From assembly GCA_026413225.1 (NCBI GenBank), contig CM048552.1:168280053-168344052 (forward strand): a DNA stretch of 64,000 nucleotides, written 5' to 3'. A model generated the notes under the pieces. The model saw only the letters and a list, made by a program, of their open reading frames with translations. It did no database searches and was not told where the DNA came from. Each line of letters opens with the position of its first letter. Position 1 is the first letter of the stretch. Positions 1 through 11,406 of this stretch are shown here, piece by piece. The DNA is from Otis tarda. Taxonomy: Eukaryota > Chordata > Aves > Otidiformes > Otididae. The position numbers and the translations under genes were made by a program.

Positions 1-301
1 GAAGACTCCTATACAAGTAGTATCTTTCCCAGTAGGTTTGTCAACCATCACAACCCAATTTAGATTGCTATTATGCTCTACTACACTTCTCTAGCCAAGA
101 CTATGGGCTGCTTCCATGCACACACTCAATGAAATTTTCCATAGAACCTAAACCTAAATTGTATTTGCTTCAGCTTAACTCACTTGCTCATGAGCCTGCC
201 CCTGAGTTATCCCTTCATAACTATAACTTTGATTGTGTGATGATGGAATTTACTTCCCTACCCAGGTTGCATTGATTACTATAAAAAATAAGGTAGGATT
301 T
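1..301. other. Unique AT-rich flank
   Basis: No gene, repeat or motif is recognised before the CR1 junction near 302. The reading frame that runs into the CR1 from 233 begins in this flank, so its first roughly 25 codons are chance and not transposon protein. Confidence 0.6.
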
Positions 302-1313
302 GTCTTTAAACTGGAGACACATATATTTGATGGACAGACCACTCAATGGATAAGGAATTGGTTTGAAGGACGCCCTCAAAGAGTTGTCAAGATCAACGGT
401 TCAGTGTCCAAGTGGAGATTGTTGATGACTGGCACTCCTCAGGGGTTGATATTGGGAGTGGCCTTGTTTAACATATTTGTTAGTGACATGAAGAGTTGTA
501 TAGAGTGCACCCTCAGAAAATTTGCCAAGAGCACCAACCTCTATGGGGCAGTCGACACACTGGAGGGATGGGATACCATCCAGAGGGACTTTGACAGTCT
601 GGAGAGGTGGTCCCATGAGAACCTCATGAAGTTCAAAAAGGCCAAGTGCAAGGTCTTGCACATGGGTCAGGGCAATCACAAGCACAAATACAGACTGGGT
701 GGAGAATGGACTGACAGGAGACCTGAGGAGAAGGACTTGCCAGAGCTAGTGGATGAGAAGCTCAACATGAGCTGGCAATGTGTACTTGCAGCCCAGAAAG
801 TCAACCGCATCTTAGGCTACATCAAAAGTGTGGCCAGCAGGTTGAGGGAGGTGAATCTCCCTCTCTACTCCACTCTCATGAGACCCCACCTAGAGTACTG
901 CATCCAGCTCTGGAGCCCCTAACATAAGAAGGACATGGACTTGTTGGAGGGAGTACAGAGGAGGGCCACAAAGACAATCAGAGGGCTGGAGCACCTCTCC
1001 TATGTGGACAGGCTGAGAAAGTTGAGGCTGTTCAGTCTGGAGAAGAGAAGGCTCCAGGGAGACCTTATAGTGGTCTTCCAGTACCTCAAGGGGGCTTATA
1101 ACAGAGATGGAGAGGGACTTTTGAGAAGGGCATGTATTGATAGAACAAGGGTAGTGGCTTTAAACTGAAAGAACATAGGTTTAGATTAGACATAAGGAAG
1201 AAATTCTTTACTATGAGGGTAATAAGGCAGTGGATCAGATTACCCAGGTAGATGCTCCATCTCTGCAAACATTCAAGGCTAAGTTGGACAGAGCTCTGAG
1301 CAAACTGATCTAG
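302..1313 (+). pseudogene. CR1 ORF2 reverse transcriptase fragment, inactive
   Basis: This is the C-terminal part of the CR1 reverse transcriptase, which in intact elements copies CR1 RNA at a nicked target. Visible landmarks are the motif B region around 427-456 (TGTPQGLILG, normally [10 protein letters not shown]), then FNIFVSDM, and the C-terminal LEHLSYVDRLR and [12 protein letters not shown]. The catalytic FADD of motif C reads FAKS at 521-532, so both aspartates are gone. A CAA to TAA change makes a stop at 920-922. A one-base deletion near 1150 breaks the frame (RTRGNGFK becomes RTRVVALN), and a seven-base deletion near 1247 restores the frame of the original stop at 1311. The N-terminal endonuclease and motif A are absent. 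This is clearly dead; the 229-residue and 77-residue open stretches within it are not genes. Confidence 0.92.
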
Positions 1314-1402
1314 TTGAAGATATCACTGCTTCTTGCAGGGGATTGGACTAGATGACCTTTAAAAGTCCCTTCCTACCCAAACTATTCTGTGATTCTGTGA
1401 TT
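302..1402 (+). mobile_element. CR1 LINE, 5'-truncated, plus strand
   Basis: This is a non-LTR retrotransposon of the chicken repeat 1 group. Homology begins near 302, inside the ORF2 reverse transcriptase and just before the segment corresponding to [11 protein letters not shown]. It ends at 1402 with two copies of ATTCTGTG, the CR1 3' octamer. The ORF2 stop is kept at 1311-1313, leaving about 90 bases of 3' UTR. The endonuclease half and the 5' UTR are missing, which is the usual 5' truncation of target-primed insertion. No target-site duplication is evident, as expected for CR1. By eye it is more diverged than the two minus-strand copies. It is immobile. Confidence 0.95.
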
Positions 1403-3566
1403 GACATTGTATGAATCTGTGCCACTCTGAAAATAGTGCACAATGTGTGCCTTGCAAATGGGCTATTGTTACTTTGCAAAGTCACCCACCTTGAAGAACA
1501 GATAAAAACAGAAAAGAGGAGAATTTGGCTTAGAGATTACATTGTTATTCTCCTTGGATATATCAACAGTAAAAGGATAATGGTAGAAAAAAAAGAATAA
1601 GTGAATATAAATTGGCCATGACTAAGTTTTGGCTGGAAATTATAGCAAAGATTCTAACTGTCTTGAGAAAAGCAAGATTCTGGGGCAGCCTTTCACCAAG
1701 ATAAGCATAGACAAGAAACATAACTGCTTCCGGATGGATCTGGATGTATTTACAAACTGGATTATATAATGAGCTTCACTGTAATAGCCAAGAATTGAAC
1801 ACAATACTTTGTTTTACTCCTGTGTCCCAAAGGCCTTTATTTGTGTAATAAAAAGTAGGCCAGAACTCAGAAACAGTTAGAAAAACACAAGGGGAGTTGG
1901 TGGAAGACATTTTGAATACATGTATATCCTAACTTTTATATCCTGGCTTTTATAATACTTTCACAAGAGTAATAAAAAAGTCAATATAATCAATTTGAAA
2001 TAATTTTTTAAAAGTGCTGTATTTCCCATTTTGGATTTTTAAAAATTTTTTATTTATTTTACTTTTTTGTTTGTGTGTGTCAGACAATATGAGAGTTCTT
2101 TATTTTATATATCATGGGTATTTACGGTAAGTGAAAAACATCTTTAGAGGAAGATGAAAGATTTCTAAGTTCCATAGCCCCTGACCCAAACCATGCAGAA
2201 AATAGTTTTACAACTGTTAAATATGGTAATTGACATACCTGGCATAAGTACTGTGGCTGCCATTTGTAATTAAAAGTGAAGTTATCTTATTTGTAGGTAC
2301 AGTCTTCTAGATTTTGTGACAGTAAGTACTCTTTTCATTCCTTTTGCTATGATTAAAATCAGGCCAGACACTTTATATCTTATCTTGGAATGCAAATGCA
2401 TTTGAAGTCTTGTCTCTGAGTATGAGGGTAGTCATGCAAAGCAATCTGTAAATTATTTGTGGCACTGGTAATGGTCTTCTACTTTGTCTTTTCTACAACT
2501 GTTCTGTACTTCATCAAATATCAATCATCATCTATCTGATCTGTCTAAATGGGAGTTGGTTCCTGTGTCACATACACTTGACTTAAGCTGTAGGCTAGAA
2601 TTCAGTCATACAACTAGGCGATTGAACTTTTAATTTTTGGTTATTTATATTCCTATCAAATGCCAGAGAAGATTAATCACTCCAGTACTATTTACAGACA
2701 TACATCCTATTCCCTTAGCCTCAAAGAAACTTACATGCAACTTGCAAAATATCAGTGGACTACAAAAAAAACAACCTAACAAAATCCCATGTAAATCTAA
2801 TGAAGTTTCTACATTCCCCACGTACATTATGAAACACTACTAACCAGTATGCAAGAACTCTGCTGCAGCTGAAAGTAAGTAAAACCATATTCACCGTATG
2901 TGACATATGAATCCTCGCCTTCTTTGCAATGCAGAGTATTCAGGACCTCCATCCTCCAGCTGGTCCCCACAATTACAAAAGGGAAATGAAGTCTTGAGGA
3001 CTGAGGGAGTATTGAACCTATGGTGGCTGCCCATATGACTTCTCATAACTATTGTCAGCACTAATTAAGCTAATAGAGAGCTCTCGTGTCCAGAGAGAGA
3101 GGAATCTCATACATCTTTAGGATTTAAAAAAGTTAATGAAATTCATTGTTGAGTAATGAACTGACTACAGCTGATGAATGCACAGTGTATCTTAAAGTAC
3201 GGTGTTCAGGGTAAAAGTACCAAAGGAGGCCTTAATCTCCTTAGCCTTCGCAATATCTGAGTGCTTATTGAAAATGCAAGGAACATCTAGTCATAATGTT
3301 TTTTTTTTTACAGTGAAATTCCCTGTGCTCACGAGAAATAAACTGGACAGCGTGTTGCATCAGTTTTATGAAATATTGGGATCTGCCTGGCATGGAAACT
3401 CTGTTGCTGGCTACACCACCTTTAGAACCATTTTTCAACGTGTATGAAGGATATGCAGCACAGTACAGGACTGAAGATTCATGTGTCTGAAATCTGTTGT
3501 ATACAATAGGACGCAATTGTTTCAAACAGCACAACACTCTAAATGTCTTGTCTGTGGATCCCATCT

Positions 3567-3593
3567 GAAAAAACAAAAAAACAAAAAAACAAA
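3567..3593 (+). repeat. (A7C)n low-complexity repeat
   Basis: A run of A broken by single C at near eight-base spacing, three units. Confidence 0.85.
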
Positions 3594-4570
3594 TACACTT
3601 ATGCATGGACTGAGAGACCCTAGATACACAAATGAATCCTGAAATTGAGTTGGTTTTGTATCTTATACTACATATTTGTGGAATGCATTGATTTTCATTG
3701 CAGTCTTCTACTGAGAAAAACAGCCACTAACAAGTGCTGAGGAAAAATACAGCTTAAGAGGATCCTGCAAATGCTTAAACTCTAAATGTGCCTTAAGCAG
3801 AAACAACCCAATATCCTGCATTTAAAATGAAAATATATTTCTCCTTTGTGAATAGTTAGCTGGAGCCAAGAACACATCTGTTATGAGGATTCCACCTCGG
3901 TTTTGTGTTCAGCATTCCTGAGAACAAAAGTTTTTTTAAAAGATCATTTATAAATGTATAGCTGCAAATGACTTAGTATTGTTTATTTGCTATTTTATTT
4001 AAAATATTCTGGACATCCATTGCTTATCATTAAGTTTAATAAGATAAAACTGAATCTGTCCTGAAGTGATAAAAAAGGGGCATTAGTGAGAGAAAACGTT
4101 ATGAGAGTGACAGAAGAATGCAGCTATGTATTTTGATGAACAGTGAGTGTTCAGTGACCCAAGACAGAGGAAGCTATAAATGATTCATAACTTTGAGAAA
4201 TTCTGTAGTTTGGGTAATTTAATACACAGAGTTCCATCTAATTAAAAGTAAGTATGGTATCTACTCTGGTCTTAGCTGCTTTATTGGGTTCTGGCTTCAA
4301 TAAAATTATTTTCATGTGATCCACATTGCTATTTTAAGGGCCTCTGTATGGTGTATTGGTTGATTTATTATTATCTGATTTGCACATTGAAAATGATTAC
4401 CCTCAGGAGAATTACAATGGGATTTGATTCAGATGTAAATAAATAACAGAAGAGCCCTGAGATCTCAGCACAGTTTGCTTCTTTTTTTTTGTGGAGCTTT
4501 CCAGATTTCCTAACTTGCCAGAAAATCTTTTCCAAACCTACAGGCAGAACTTTACTATTTGTGTCCCACC

Positions 4571-4586
4571 TTTTTTTTTTTTTTTT
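4571..4586 (+). repeat. Poly-T, 16 bases
   Basis: Homopolymer with no adjoining recognisable retroposon body. Confidence 0.9.
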
Positions 4587-6240
4587 AACAAATACATTAT
4601 TTATGTACTGAACAGCTGCCTCTGACTTTAGGAGTATGATTGTCCTTGGGGTTATTCCTGTTCCAAAGGCAGGCTAGACAAATGCTTCCAATACTCTCCT
4701 TTGATACCTGAAAACAACTTTCTATTATTTGCTGTATGTATAAAAATACCCTGGTTCTGCAAATATGTGCACACATACTTAAGTTTATCTGAAAGCTTTC
4801 AAGACTAAGTTTAAAAGCTAAACACACAGACAAACCTCAGATGCCTTAAAGTTAAAACCTGTAACTTCTCATTTCTAGGCATTTGGCATTCTGAGGGAAA
4901 TCCAAAATCTAGGTTGAGGCACATTAGAGAGGAAATCAAGAAAACTTGCAAGGGCTGACGAGGGAACTGCAGAGCTAGGCAGAAGGAAACCTGAAATCCT
5001 TGATTTCTCTATAGATTAGGAATCTGAATGGGACTGCCACAGGGTTCTTCTGACCATCAGAAGGTAACAACTACTTCCTGAAGAAGATTACATACAAATG
5101 TATCCTTGGAAAAAAAAAACTAACAAAAACACAAAACCAACCATAAAGCACATGGCATTTGTGGCTATTGTTTACACAAAAGTTTGTCAGTCATAAAGTG
5201 AATTACTGCAACACAGTTCAAAGAAGTGTAACTCCAGTTGAGGGGCAATAAATTTTTTAATACTTTGAAACTGATAACAAGAGAATGTTTGACTGTATTA
5301 TTCATAATCTTGTGTTCATTTATATCCTGATGTATAATTTTTGTACTTCTCGTTAGGTATAAACTTTTTTCCACAGCTTTACAGTTTCAACCCTAATGAT
5401 GACACAGGAGACTCATCTTACTTTTGCTGAAAATAACCAAAATGGCTTAATACAATTCTAAGACATTAAAATATGTACTAGTTCATTGCTCTTTACCATC
5501 ATTTATTTGGAGATGTACTTTATGCTAATGAGCACAGAGGAACTTTGCTTTAACATTAAGGATGGCAAGGCATATCATTTTTTTTTCCAATTTCATATTT
5601 TCCTTTTGAAATTCTGGGGGAGTTGTTCATGTTTACATTGAAGCCCTTTATTTCTTTTACACATCCACCTTATGACTGTGTAAGACCTGGGAAGTCATAT
5701 ATATTCTAGGGGAAATGTCTGTCTTTTCGAGATGAGATTATAAATGAGAGTTACAGAGATCCATATTACCGCATTTACCAAGAAGGTACTGTTTTTATAT
5801 ATACATCTGGGTAGTTACCATCCCATTTTCTACCCCCCTATGTGATATACTTCTGCCTCTTAACAATGCCATCGTGCTTTCTTTAGGGATTTCTTTTGTT
5901 GTTTTGGTTTGGATTTTGGGTTTTTTTTGTTTTTTGAGGGGAGTTAAATCTCTGAAATGATGCAAGTTGCAAAAAAATTTTTGTCAATTATAATTTCCTC
6001 TTATTGGCAGCTCCTTTTATGGCATATAACCTTTCATCTTCTCCAAACAATCTTGAGCTAGTTCTCTCCTTTTTTTCTCTCTCTCTCACATTTCTCAAAT
6101 CTAGTACCAAGGTAGCCTGATTAAATTTATGAGTTGTTGGAAAGAGTGACTATGAAGAGAATGATAGAGAGTATTGCTAAAAATATTATTTCTGGAAGAC
6201 ATATTTTTCTGCAATTTACAATTTCCGATGTAAGTGCCAG

Positions 6241-6600
6241 CATGCAGTGCAGCTCAATATCTCTGACAGGCACCATCCCACAGGGTCTGAGTGGTGTGGG
6301 CCGAGATGGTGGCCAGTAACAGGGACCACTGAGAGCCCCCAGGAATTTTGGGGAGTAGCAACACAGGGCTGGGGCCCTGTTGGGGCATCCCATCACAACT
6401 GGCTGGAGACAGGGCTGGAAACAAGAGAAGGGATGAGAGGGCTGTCCAGGAGATGAGCTCCCCACAGTGTCAGCGCCAGAGATGGGGCTGAGCACAGGCA
6501 CCCCTACAACATTGGTGGGGCCAGGATGGGAGCAAAATGGGAAGCAGGGACCCTGGGTGAGGGTTATGCCCATCAGGGCCAATAGGGCTGGCAGTGTTTT
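6241..6600. other. GC-rich, CpG-poor block of unknown origin
   Basis: About 360 bases far richer in G and C than the surroundings, with many variants of CAGGGCTGG and GGGACC. Only a couple of CpG are present, so it is not a CpG island. It is open on several frames of both strands at once: a 151-codon minus-strand frame (6127-6582) and plus frames of 69 codons (6247-6456 and 6467-6676). That points to stop-poor composition rather than coding. The minus-strand reading is rich in Pro, Cys and Ser and matches no family I know. It could be a degenerate minisatellite or part of an unrecognised transposable element. Confidence 0.55.
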
Positions 6601-7249
6601 CAGGACCCTGGTGATAAGACTGGATCTTCATGAAAAGCTGGAGAATAAAAAGGTAAAAGTTTTATGCTCTTGGTGAAACAGAGATTTGGGAACTGTATTT
6701 AAATATGAGTGTGTTGTAAAAAAGGCTATTGTTTCTGCTAAGCAATGTCAATGCTGCTGTAAAGCAATACAAGATGAAAGCCCATAACTTACAGATTCAG
6801 GTGAGGAAGTTGGAGAAGCCAGAGCCCCAAGCAACTATTATTAGCTTTTCTAAACTTTCTAGTTTAATTCTTGTGGTAATTCCATCACATAAGCTAGATA
6901 TCATCATGGTATAAGTTACGTAAGTCTAAGTTTTGTTTTATTTTTAAGTCTCAGCTTTAATCTGTGACTGTTCGTCCCATCGGAGGTTTCAAGTTCATCT
7001 GCCCCTATGTCATGGCTAAAATCCTTTTTGAGCTCACAGTTTTAAGGCAAATGGAGATAAAAGAGATATTTATTTTGTCACTCAAGATATGTGACTCATA
7101 TAGTCCAGTTAATGTCCAAGAGAACATTTTTTTTTTCTTCCCTTGATTACACCATTATTATAAATACCACAGACAGTTCACAGTGTTATAAAGATTTTCT
7201 GCAAAGAGAATCAAACATACCTAAAGGAAATAAAAACACAATCATTTAA

Positions 7250-7460
7250 TGAGCAAATTTGCATGGCAGAAAAAAATGCAAGAGTAGTAAAGGAGTATGA
7301 GAAAAATTAGAAGGACAGAGAAGAAAGTTAAGGAAAAAAGAAAGTAGATAAGAATGATAAAGAAAAAAAATGTAAAAGGAGGAAAATAACAAAGAATAGG
7401 AAGCAGTAGAGAAAGTAATGAAAATGGAAAAAAAAATATTGACGATAATAAATATTTTGC
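7250..7460 (+). repeat. Purine-rich strand-asymmetric block
   Basis: About 210 bases in which the plus strand is almost all A and G with few C. The complementary pyrimidine strand gives the Phe/Leu/Ser-rich open frames of 68 to 85 codons between 7242 and 7534, which are compositional artefacts. Confidence 0.75.
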
Positions 7461-7867
7461 AAGAAAACACTGGAGAAAATTACAGCTTTTGCTAACCAAA
7501 AAGCTGATATAAAATGTACATTACACACTTGCATGTAAATTAAAAAGGTAGTCCATTAAGAAACATTATAGGATAGGAAGCAACTGCACATTCATGCAAC
7601 AGCATGCTCTTATTTTTGATCTTTAAGTAGTGAAAGGACAAGAAAACTTCATGTCAGGATCAACTCATCAACTCAGGAACTCAAACTTTCATTTTTTTTC
7701 ATGGAAAAACAAAAATTATGCTTAGCATTATTGTAAAAATGCAACATTTTCTATTATATTTATCTGGTTTTCATTAATATATTTATCTTTTCATCAAGCA
7801 GCTTATCAATGTTTTCATTCATACTTTTGCTGAATAATCTATTTTTGCATGTTTATATTCTCAAATG

Positions 7868-7903
7868 TTTAGTTTGTGTCTTGTAATTACAAGACAAACT
7901 AAA
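7868..7903. repeat. Inverted repeat, 36 bp, loopless
   Basis: The centre TCTTGTAATTACAAGA is a perfect 16-bp palindrome (7879-7894). After a two-base TG bulge on the left side (7877-7878), nine more bases pair (TTTAGTTTG with CAAACTAAA). Confidence 0.9.
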
Positions 7904-8692
7904 TACAAACAGATTCCTAGGTATAGTATGTGATTGCATTTTATATTATGGGAGTTTATTTTTTTCTGAATAATTGAAAGTATGTTCAAAAACATTGAAA
8001 AAAACTGGTAGAATTTCATTATTTTTTTACAAGACAAAATAAAATAAAACATTTCTACTTAATATTTGGGATTGTAGGGAATGTTATTGGCAATTAGTTT
8101 GTTTTATTTTTTTTTTTCTCTTAAAAAATATGGATGCACACATGATCTCTCCTTCTGTTAAATCCTCATTAAGGTAAAGCACTATCAATCCTGGTGTCAG
8201 GGCATAAAGTCAGCTTCATACCCACTAGGTAAGTGAGGCTGTGAAGTTGCTAATTTTGCTTTGATTATTTTTAAATTGCAATTGATGTGTTCTGCAAAGC
8301 AGTCCTTTTCCTTAAATTAGTCACCTCATAGCTCACGTATTCTCAGCTCAGCTCCCAGGTAGTCCTCCTATGATACACACCAAATTCTTGTCTCAACATC
8401 AATCAAGAGAAGGAGTACCCGTCCAGGAGCTACCAAGAACTAGGAGATGGCCTCACATCACAGTTATAATACACTATATAAAAATGTTTACCATTTTGAC
8501 ATAAGCCTAGTTGCTATTACGTATAGACTGAAGATGAGGTGAAGAATTTATAACAATATGGCACCATGAGCCATTTACTAAAGGGCTAATTTTTTACTGT
8601 CATTATAAGAACATTTTAAGTAAGAGACAAAAAGAGTGAACATACCAATATGACTGTCATCAGAAACAACTGTTGCTTTGCAAATTGATGAA

Positions 8693-8705
8693 CATATATA
8701 TATAT
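8693..8705 (+). repeat. Short (AT)n microsatellite
   Basis: Six or so AT dinucleotides. Confidence 0.8.
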
Positions 8706-8984
8706 GAAATAAAGAAAATAAGACAAGACAGCCTGAAGAGCAAAGGGAAGATGAGAAAATAAATAATGATCTGGAAAGGCAGAAGATGATAAGTTAGAAA
8801 GATGGATCTAGAATTTAAGGCAGTCTAGGTTTAAGATTTATATATCACCAAAAAACTAATACACGTTCAGAAGACATATGTTTTGTGGTACTTAGGGCAC
8901 ACTTTATCTAAGAAGGGTCATCTGCGTGGCCTGAAAAAGTTTTGTAAATGGAATGGCTTCCACCTTAGAGACATTACAACTCAC

Positions 8985-9190
8985 CTGTAAAACTTTTGTT
9001 TTAGGAGATGAACAATATGCCTTCCAAGCTAGCTGTCTGACTTTGGCAGAGAAGATGGTTGAACCATAATTTACCACTGCGTGGGTGAGTGGTGGAGGCA
9101 AGAGGCTTTCAGACATGAAGGAGTAGACAACTTCTTCATGTCCCTGCTTTTTTTCTAGCCCTACTTTTGAAAGCACTATTGTCTGCATTC
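8985..9190 (-). other. Possible internal exon, unidentified
   Basis: On the minus strand, a 206-base stretch lies between an acceptor-like T-rich tract ending TTGTAG (9191-9196) and a consensus donor CAG|GTGAGT (8979-8987). It is open throughout in one frame, within a 107-codon open stretch at 8904-9227. The predicted peptide (including EKKQGHEEVVYSF and FSAKVRQLAW) matches no family I recognise. No neighbouring exon is seen. A chance coincidence of splice-like signals is at least as likely; an exon of a long non-coding RNA is another possibility. Confidence 0.15.
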
Positions 9191-10154
9191 CTACAATTAA
9201 ATAAACAATGTAACAATCCCACCTCAAGCTCAGGTATGGGTCAGAGGTTTTGAGGACTATGCCAGAAGCTGATTAGTTGTGTACACTGCCACTAGGAGAA
9301 ATGTAGTTCCCTATGGACTTTGAATGCTTCCCTGGTTAGCCAAAGGGTGAAAAAGAGTTCTGAAAAAATGTTGAGAGGTCCGTGGATGTCAAATATTGTC
9401 TTAGTATGATTAATAGTTATCTAAACCCTTTCATTAATTTAATTCCTTATTCCTTCAGCTCTCCTTTGGCAGTCTCCTAAGCTGCCAATAATGATGGCTT
9501 TGGGTGGGGTTTTTTAAGGCCATAAACTCTCTGCCTCTCTCTGAGTCTACAAAATAGATCTCAGATATCACCTGACAGCGGCAATATTACAACAAGTAAA
9601 CTCTTACAGTAAACCCAGGATTAGATACTGTGGCTAAGTTGGTAGGAGAGAAATGATTTAGACTGAAGGCTTTATTACAGGTGAAGCAGAAGGAAGATAA
9701 GGGAGCAATTAAAATATTTTGGATTCTTTGAAGTTTCAGATTCTCCAAATCCTTCAAGGTCAGTAAAGAGATGACCTAGATTAACTCCAACAGATGTCTT
9801 CCAATTCAGTAATTGTAAAAGGGTTGCAAACACACTTTTAAGCACAGTTCTCTTAAGAAAACAAAAGAGAGAATTCTGGTTCTAATGGACAATGACAACT
9901 AAATATAAAAAGATAAATATTGCAATCATAATAACAGCTGTATAGTAGTAGAATAGACACCAGGCTGGTGTTAGGTAGCCTTTAGGATGTAACTAGCCTG
10001 CACAGTACAGTTCCATGTAGAAGTACTTGAACTATTATGAGCATGACTTAATTTTAATGTTGAACATGATTGCACTGTGTCAATTTTTGTACTGATCTTT
10101 CCTGTAGAGACAATTGTTATAAAGTAACAAACTTCCTGTATCTTGTAAAATCAT
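9191..10154. other. Unique sequence, nothing recognised
   Basis: No gene, repeat or clear motif seen. Modest GC near 9230-9560 without a family match. Confidence 0.5.
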
Positions 10155-11406
10155 TATAGAATCATAGAATCATAGAATGGTTAGAGTTGGAAGGGACCTT
10201 CAAAGGTCATCTAGTCCAACCCCCCTGCAAGGAGCAGGGACATCCTCGACTAGATCAGGTTGCTCAGAGCCTCATCCAGCCTGGCCTTGAACGTTTCCAA
10301 GGATGGGGCATCCACCACCTCTCTGGGCAACCTGTTCCAGTGCTCTACAACCCTCACTGTAAAAAATTATTTCCTAATATCCAATCTAAATCTACCTCCT
10401 TCTATTTTAAAACCATTATCCCTCATCCTATCACAACAGGCCCTACTGAACAGCCTCTCCCCATCTTTCCTGTAGGCCCCCTTGAGGTATTGGAAGACCG
10501 CTATAAGGTCTCCCCAGAGCCTCCTCTTCTCCAGGCTGAACAGCCCCAACTCTCTCAGCCTGTCCTCATAGGAAAGGTGCTCCAGCCCTCTGATCATCTT
10601 TGTGGTCCTCCTCTGGACCTTCTCCAGCTGGTCCATGTCCTTCTTATATTGGGGGCTCCAGAAGTGGACAGTACTCCAGGTGGGGTCTCACCAGGGCAGA
10701 GTAGAGAGGGAGAATCACCACCCTCAACCTGCTGGCCATGCTCCTTTTCATACAGCCCAGGATGCAGTTGGCCTTCTGGGCTGCAAGAGCACATTGCTGG
10801 CTCATGTTGAGCTTCTCGTCCACCAGCACTCCCAAGTTCTTCTCCTGAGGGCTGCTCTCAATCCATTCTCCACCCAGCCTGTGTTTGTGCCTGGGATTGC
10901 CACGACCCAGGTGCAGGACCTTGCACTTTGCCTGGTTGAACTTCATGAGGTTGGCACAGGCCCACCTCTCCAGCCTGTCAAAGTCCCTCTGGATGGCATC
11001 CCTCCCTTCCAGCGAGTCGACGGCACCACACAGCTTGGTGTAATCAGCGAACTTGCTGAGGGTGCACTCTATCCCACTGTCCATGTCACCGACAAATATA
11101 TTGAACAGAGCCGGGCCCAACATGGACCCCTGAGGGATGCCGCTCGTGACCGGTTTCCACACAAACATCGAGCCGTTGATCACTCTCTGAGTGCAGCCAT
11201 CCAGCCAACTCCTTATCCACCAAGTGGTCCGTCCATCAAACCCATGCCTCTCTAGTTTAGAGAGAAGGATGTCGTGCAGGACAGTGTCAAAAGATTTGCA
11301 CAAGTTCAGGTAGATGACATCCGTTGCTCGTCCCTTGTCCACCGATGCTGTCACTCCATCATAGAAGGCCCCCAAATTGATCAGGCACGATCCGCCCTAG
11401 GTGAAG
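10155..11406 (-). mobile_element. CR1 LINE, 5'-truncated, minus strand
   Basis: The element's 3' end lies at the low coordinate, with three copies of the octamer (ATAGAATC on the plus strand) at 10155-10178. Its 5' truncation is near 11406, where similarity to the CR1 consensus stops after the segment preceding [11 protein letters not shown]. It is the longest reverse transcriptase remnant in the window and is closely similar to the copy at 27066-28231. The stop of ORF2 is at 10250-10252 (minus strand), followed by about 95 bases of 3' UTR. No target-site duplication is seen. Confidence 0.96.
10250..11406 (-). pseudogene. CR1 ORF2 reverse transcriptase fragment, inactive
   Basis: A 243-residue open stretch (10644-11375) covers reverse transcriptase motifs A to C. 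It is followed, after a frameshift, by an 89-residue stretch (10367-10636) with the C-terminal region. Motif A reads YLNLCKSFD instead of YLDLCKAFD; the AAC codon is at 11304-11306, so the catalytic aspartate is Asn. Motif B is nearly intact ([10 protein letters not shown]). Motif C reads FADY instead of FADD, the TAC codon lying at 11040-11042. A two-base deletion near 10669 (GACAGTACT against GACACAGTACT in the 27-kb copy) shifts the frame. An AAA to TAA change makes a stop at 10367-10369, short of the original stop at 10250. Large open frames on the plus strand here (10187-10810 and 10602-11255) are antisense readings and not genes. Confidence 0.93.

Larger units (their letters stand above)
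1403..6240. other. AT-rich sequence without a gene
   Basis: I recognise no gene or element. It holds an A-rich run with C interruptions (3567-3593) and a 16-base T run (4571-4586). Open stretches of 60 to 113 codons occur on both strands but lack family signatures and are at chance length. Short T-rich runs also occur near 5920-5935. Confidence 0.5.
6601..8984. other. AT-rich sequence without a gene
   Basis: No gene is recognised. It contains the purine-rich block at 7250-7460, the inverted repeat at 7868-7903 and a short (AT)n at 8693-8705. Confidence 0.5.

Noticed and set aside
401..685. Minus-strand frame of 94 codons
   Set aside because: Antisense of the plus-strand CR1 reverse transcriptase fragment.
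6127..6582. 151-codon minus-strand frame as a gene
   Set aside because: No domain, several frames open simultaneously in the same GC-rich block, and a low-complexity Pro/Cys/Ser composition over the GC-rich part.
7242..7534. Minus-strand Phe/Leu-rich frames that look like membrane proteins
   Set aside because: They read a purine-rich tract from the pyrimidine strand; three overlapping frames are open at once, which points to composition.
10187..11255. Plus-strand open frames of 207 and 217 codons
   Set aside because: They are antisense readings of the minus-strand CR1; the sense strand carries the reverse transcriptase motifs.
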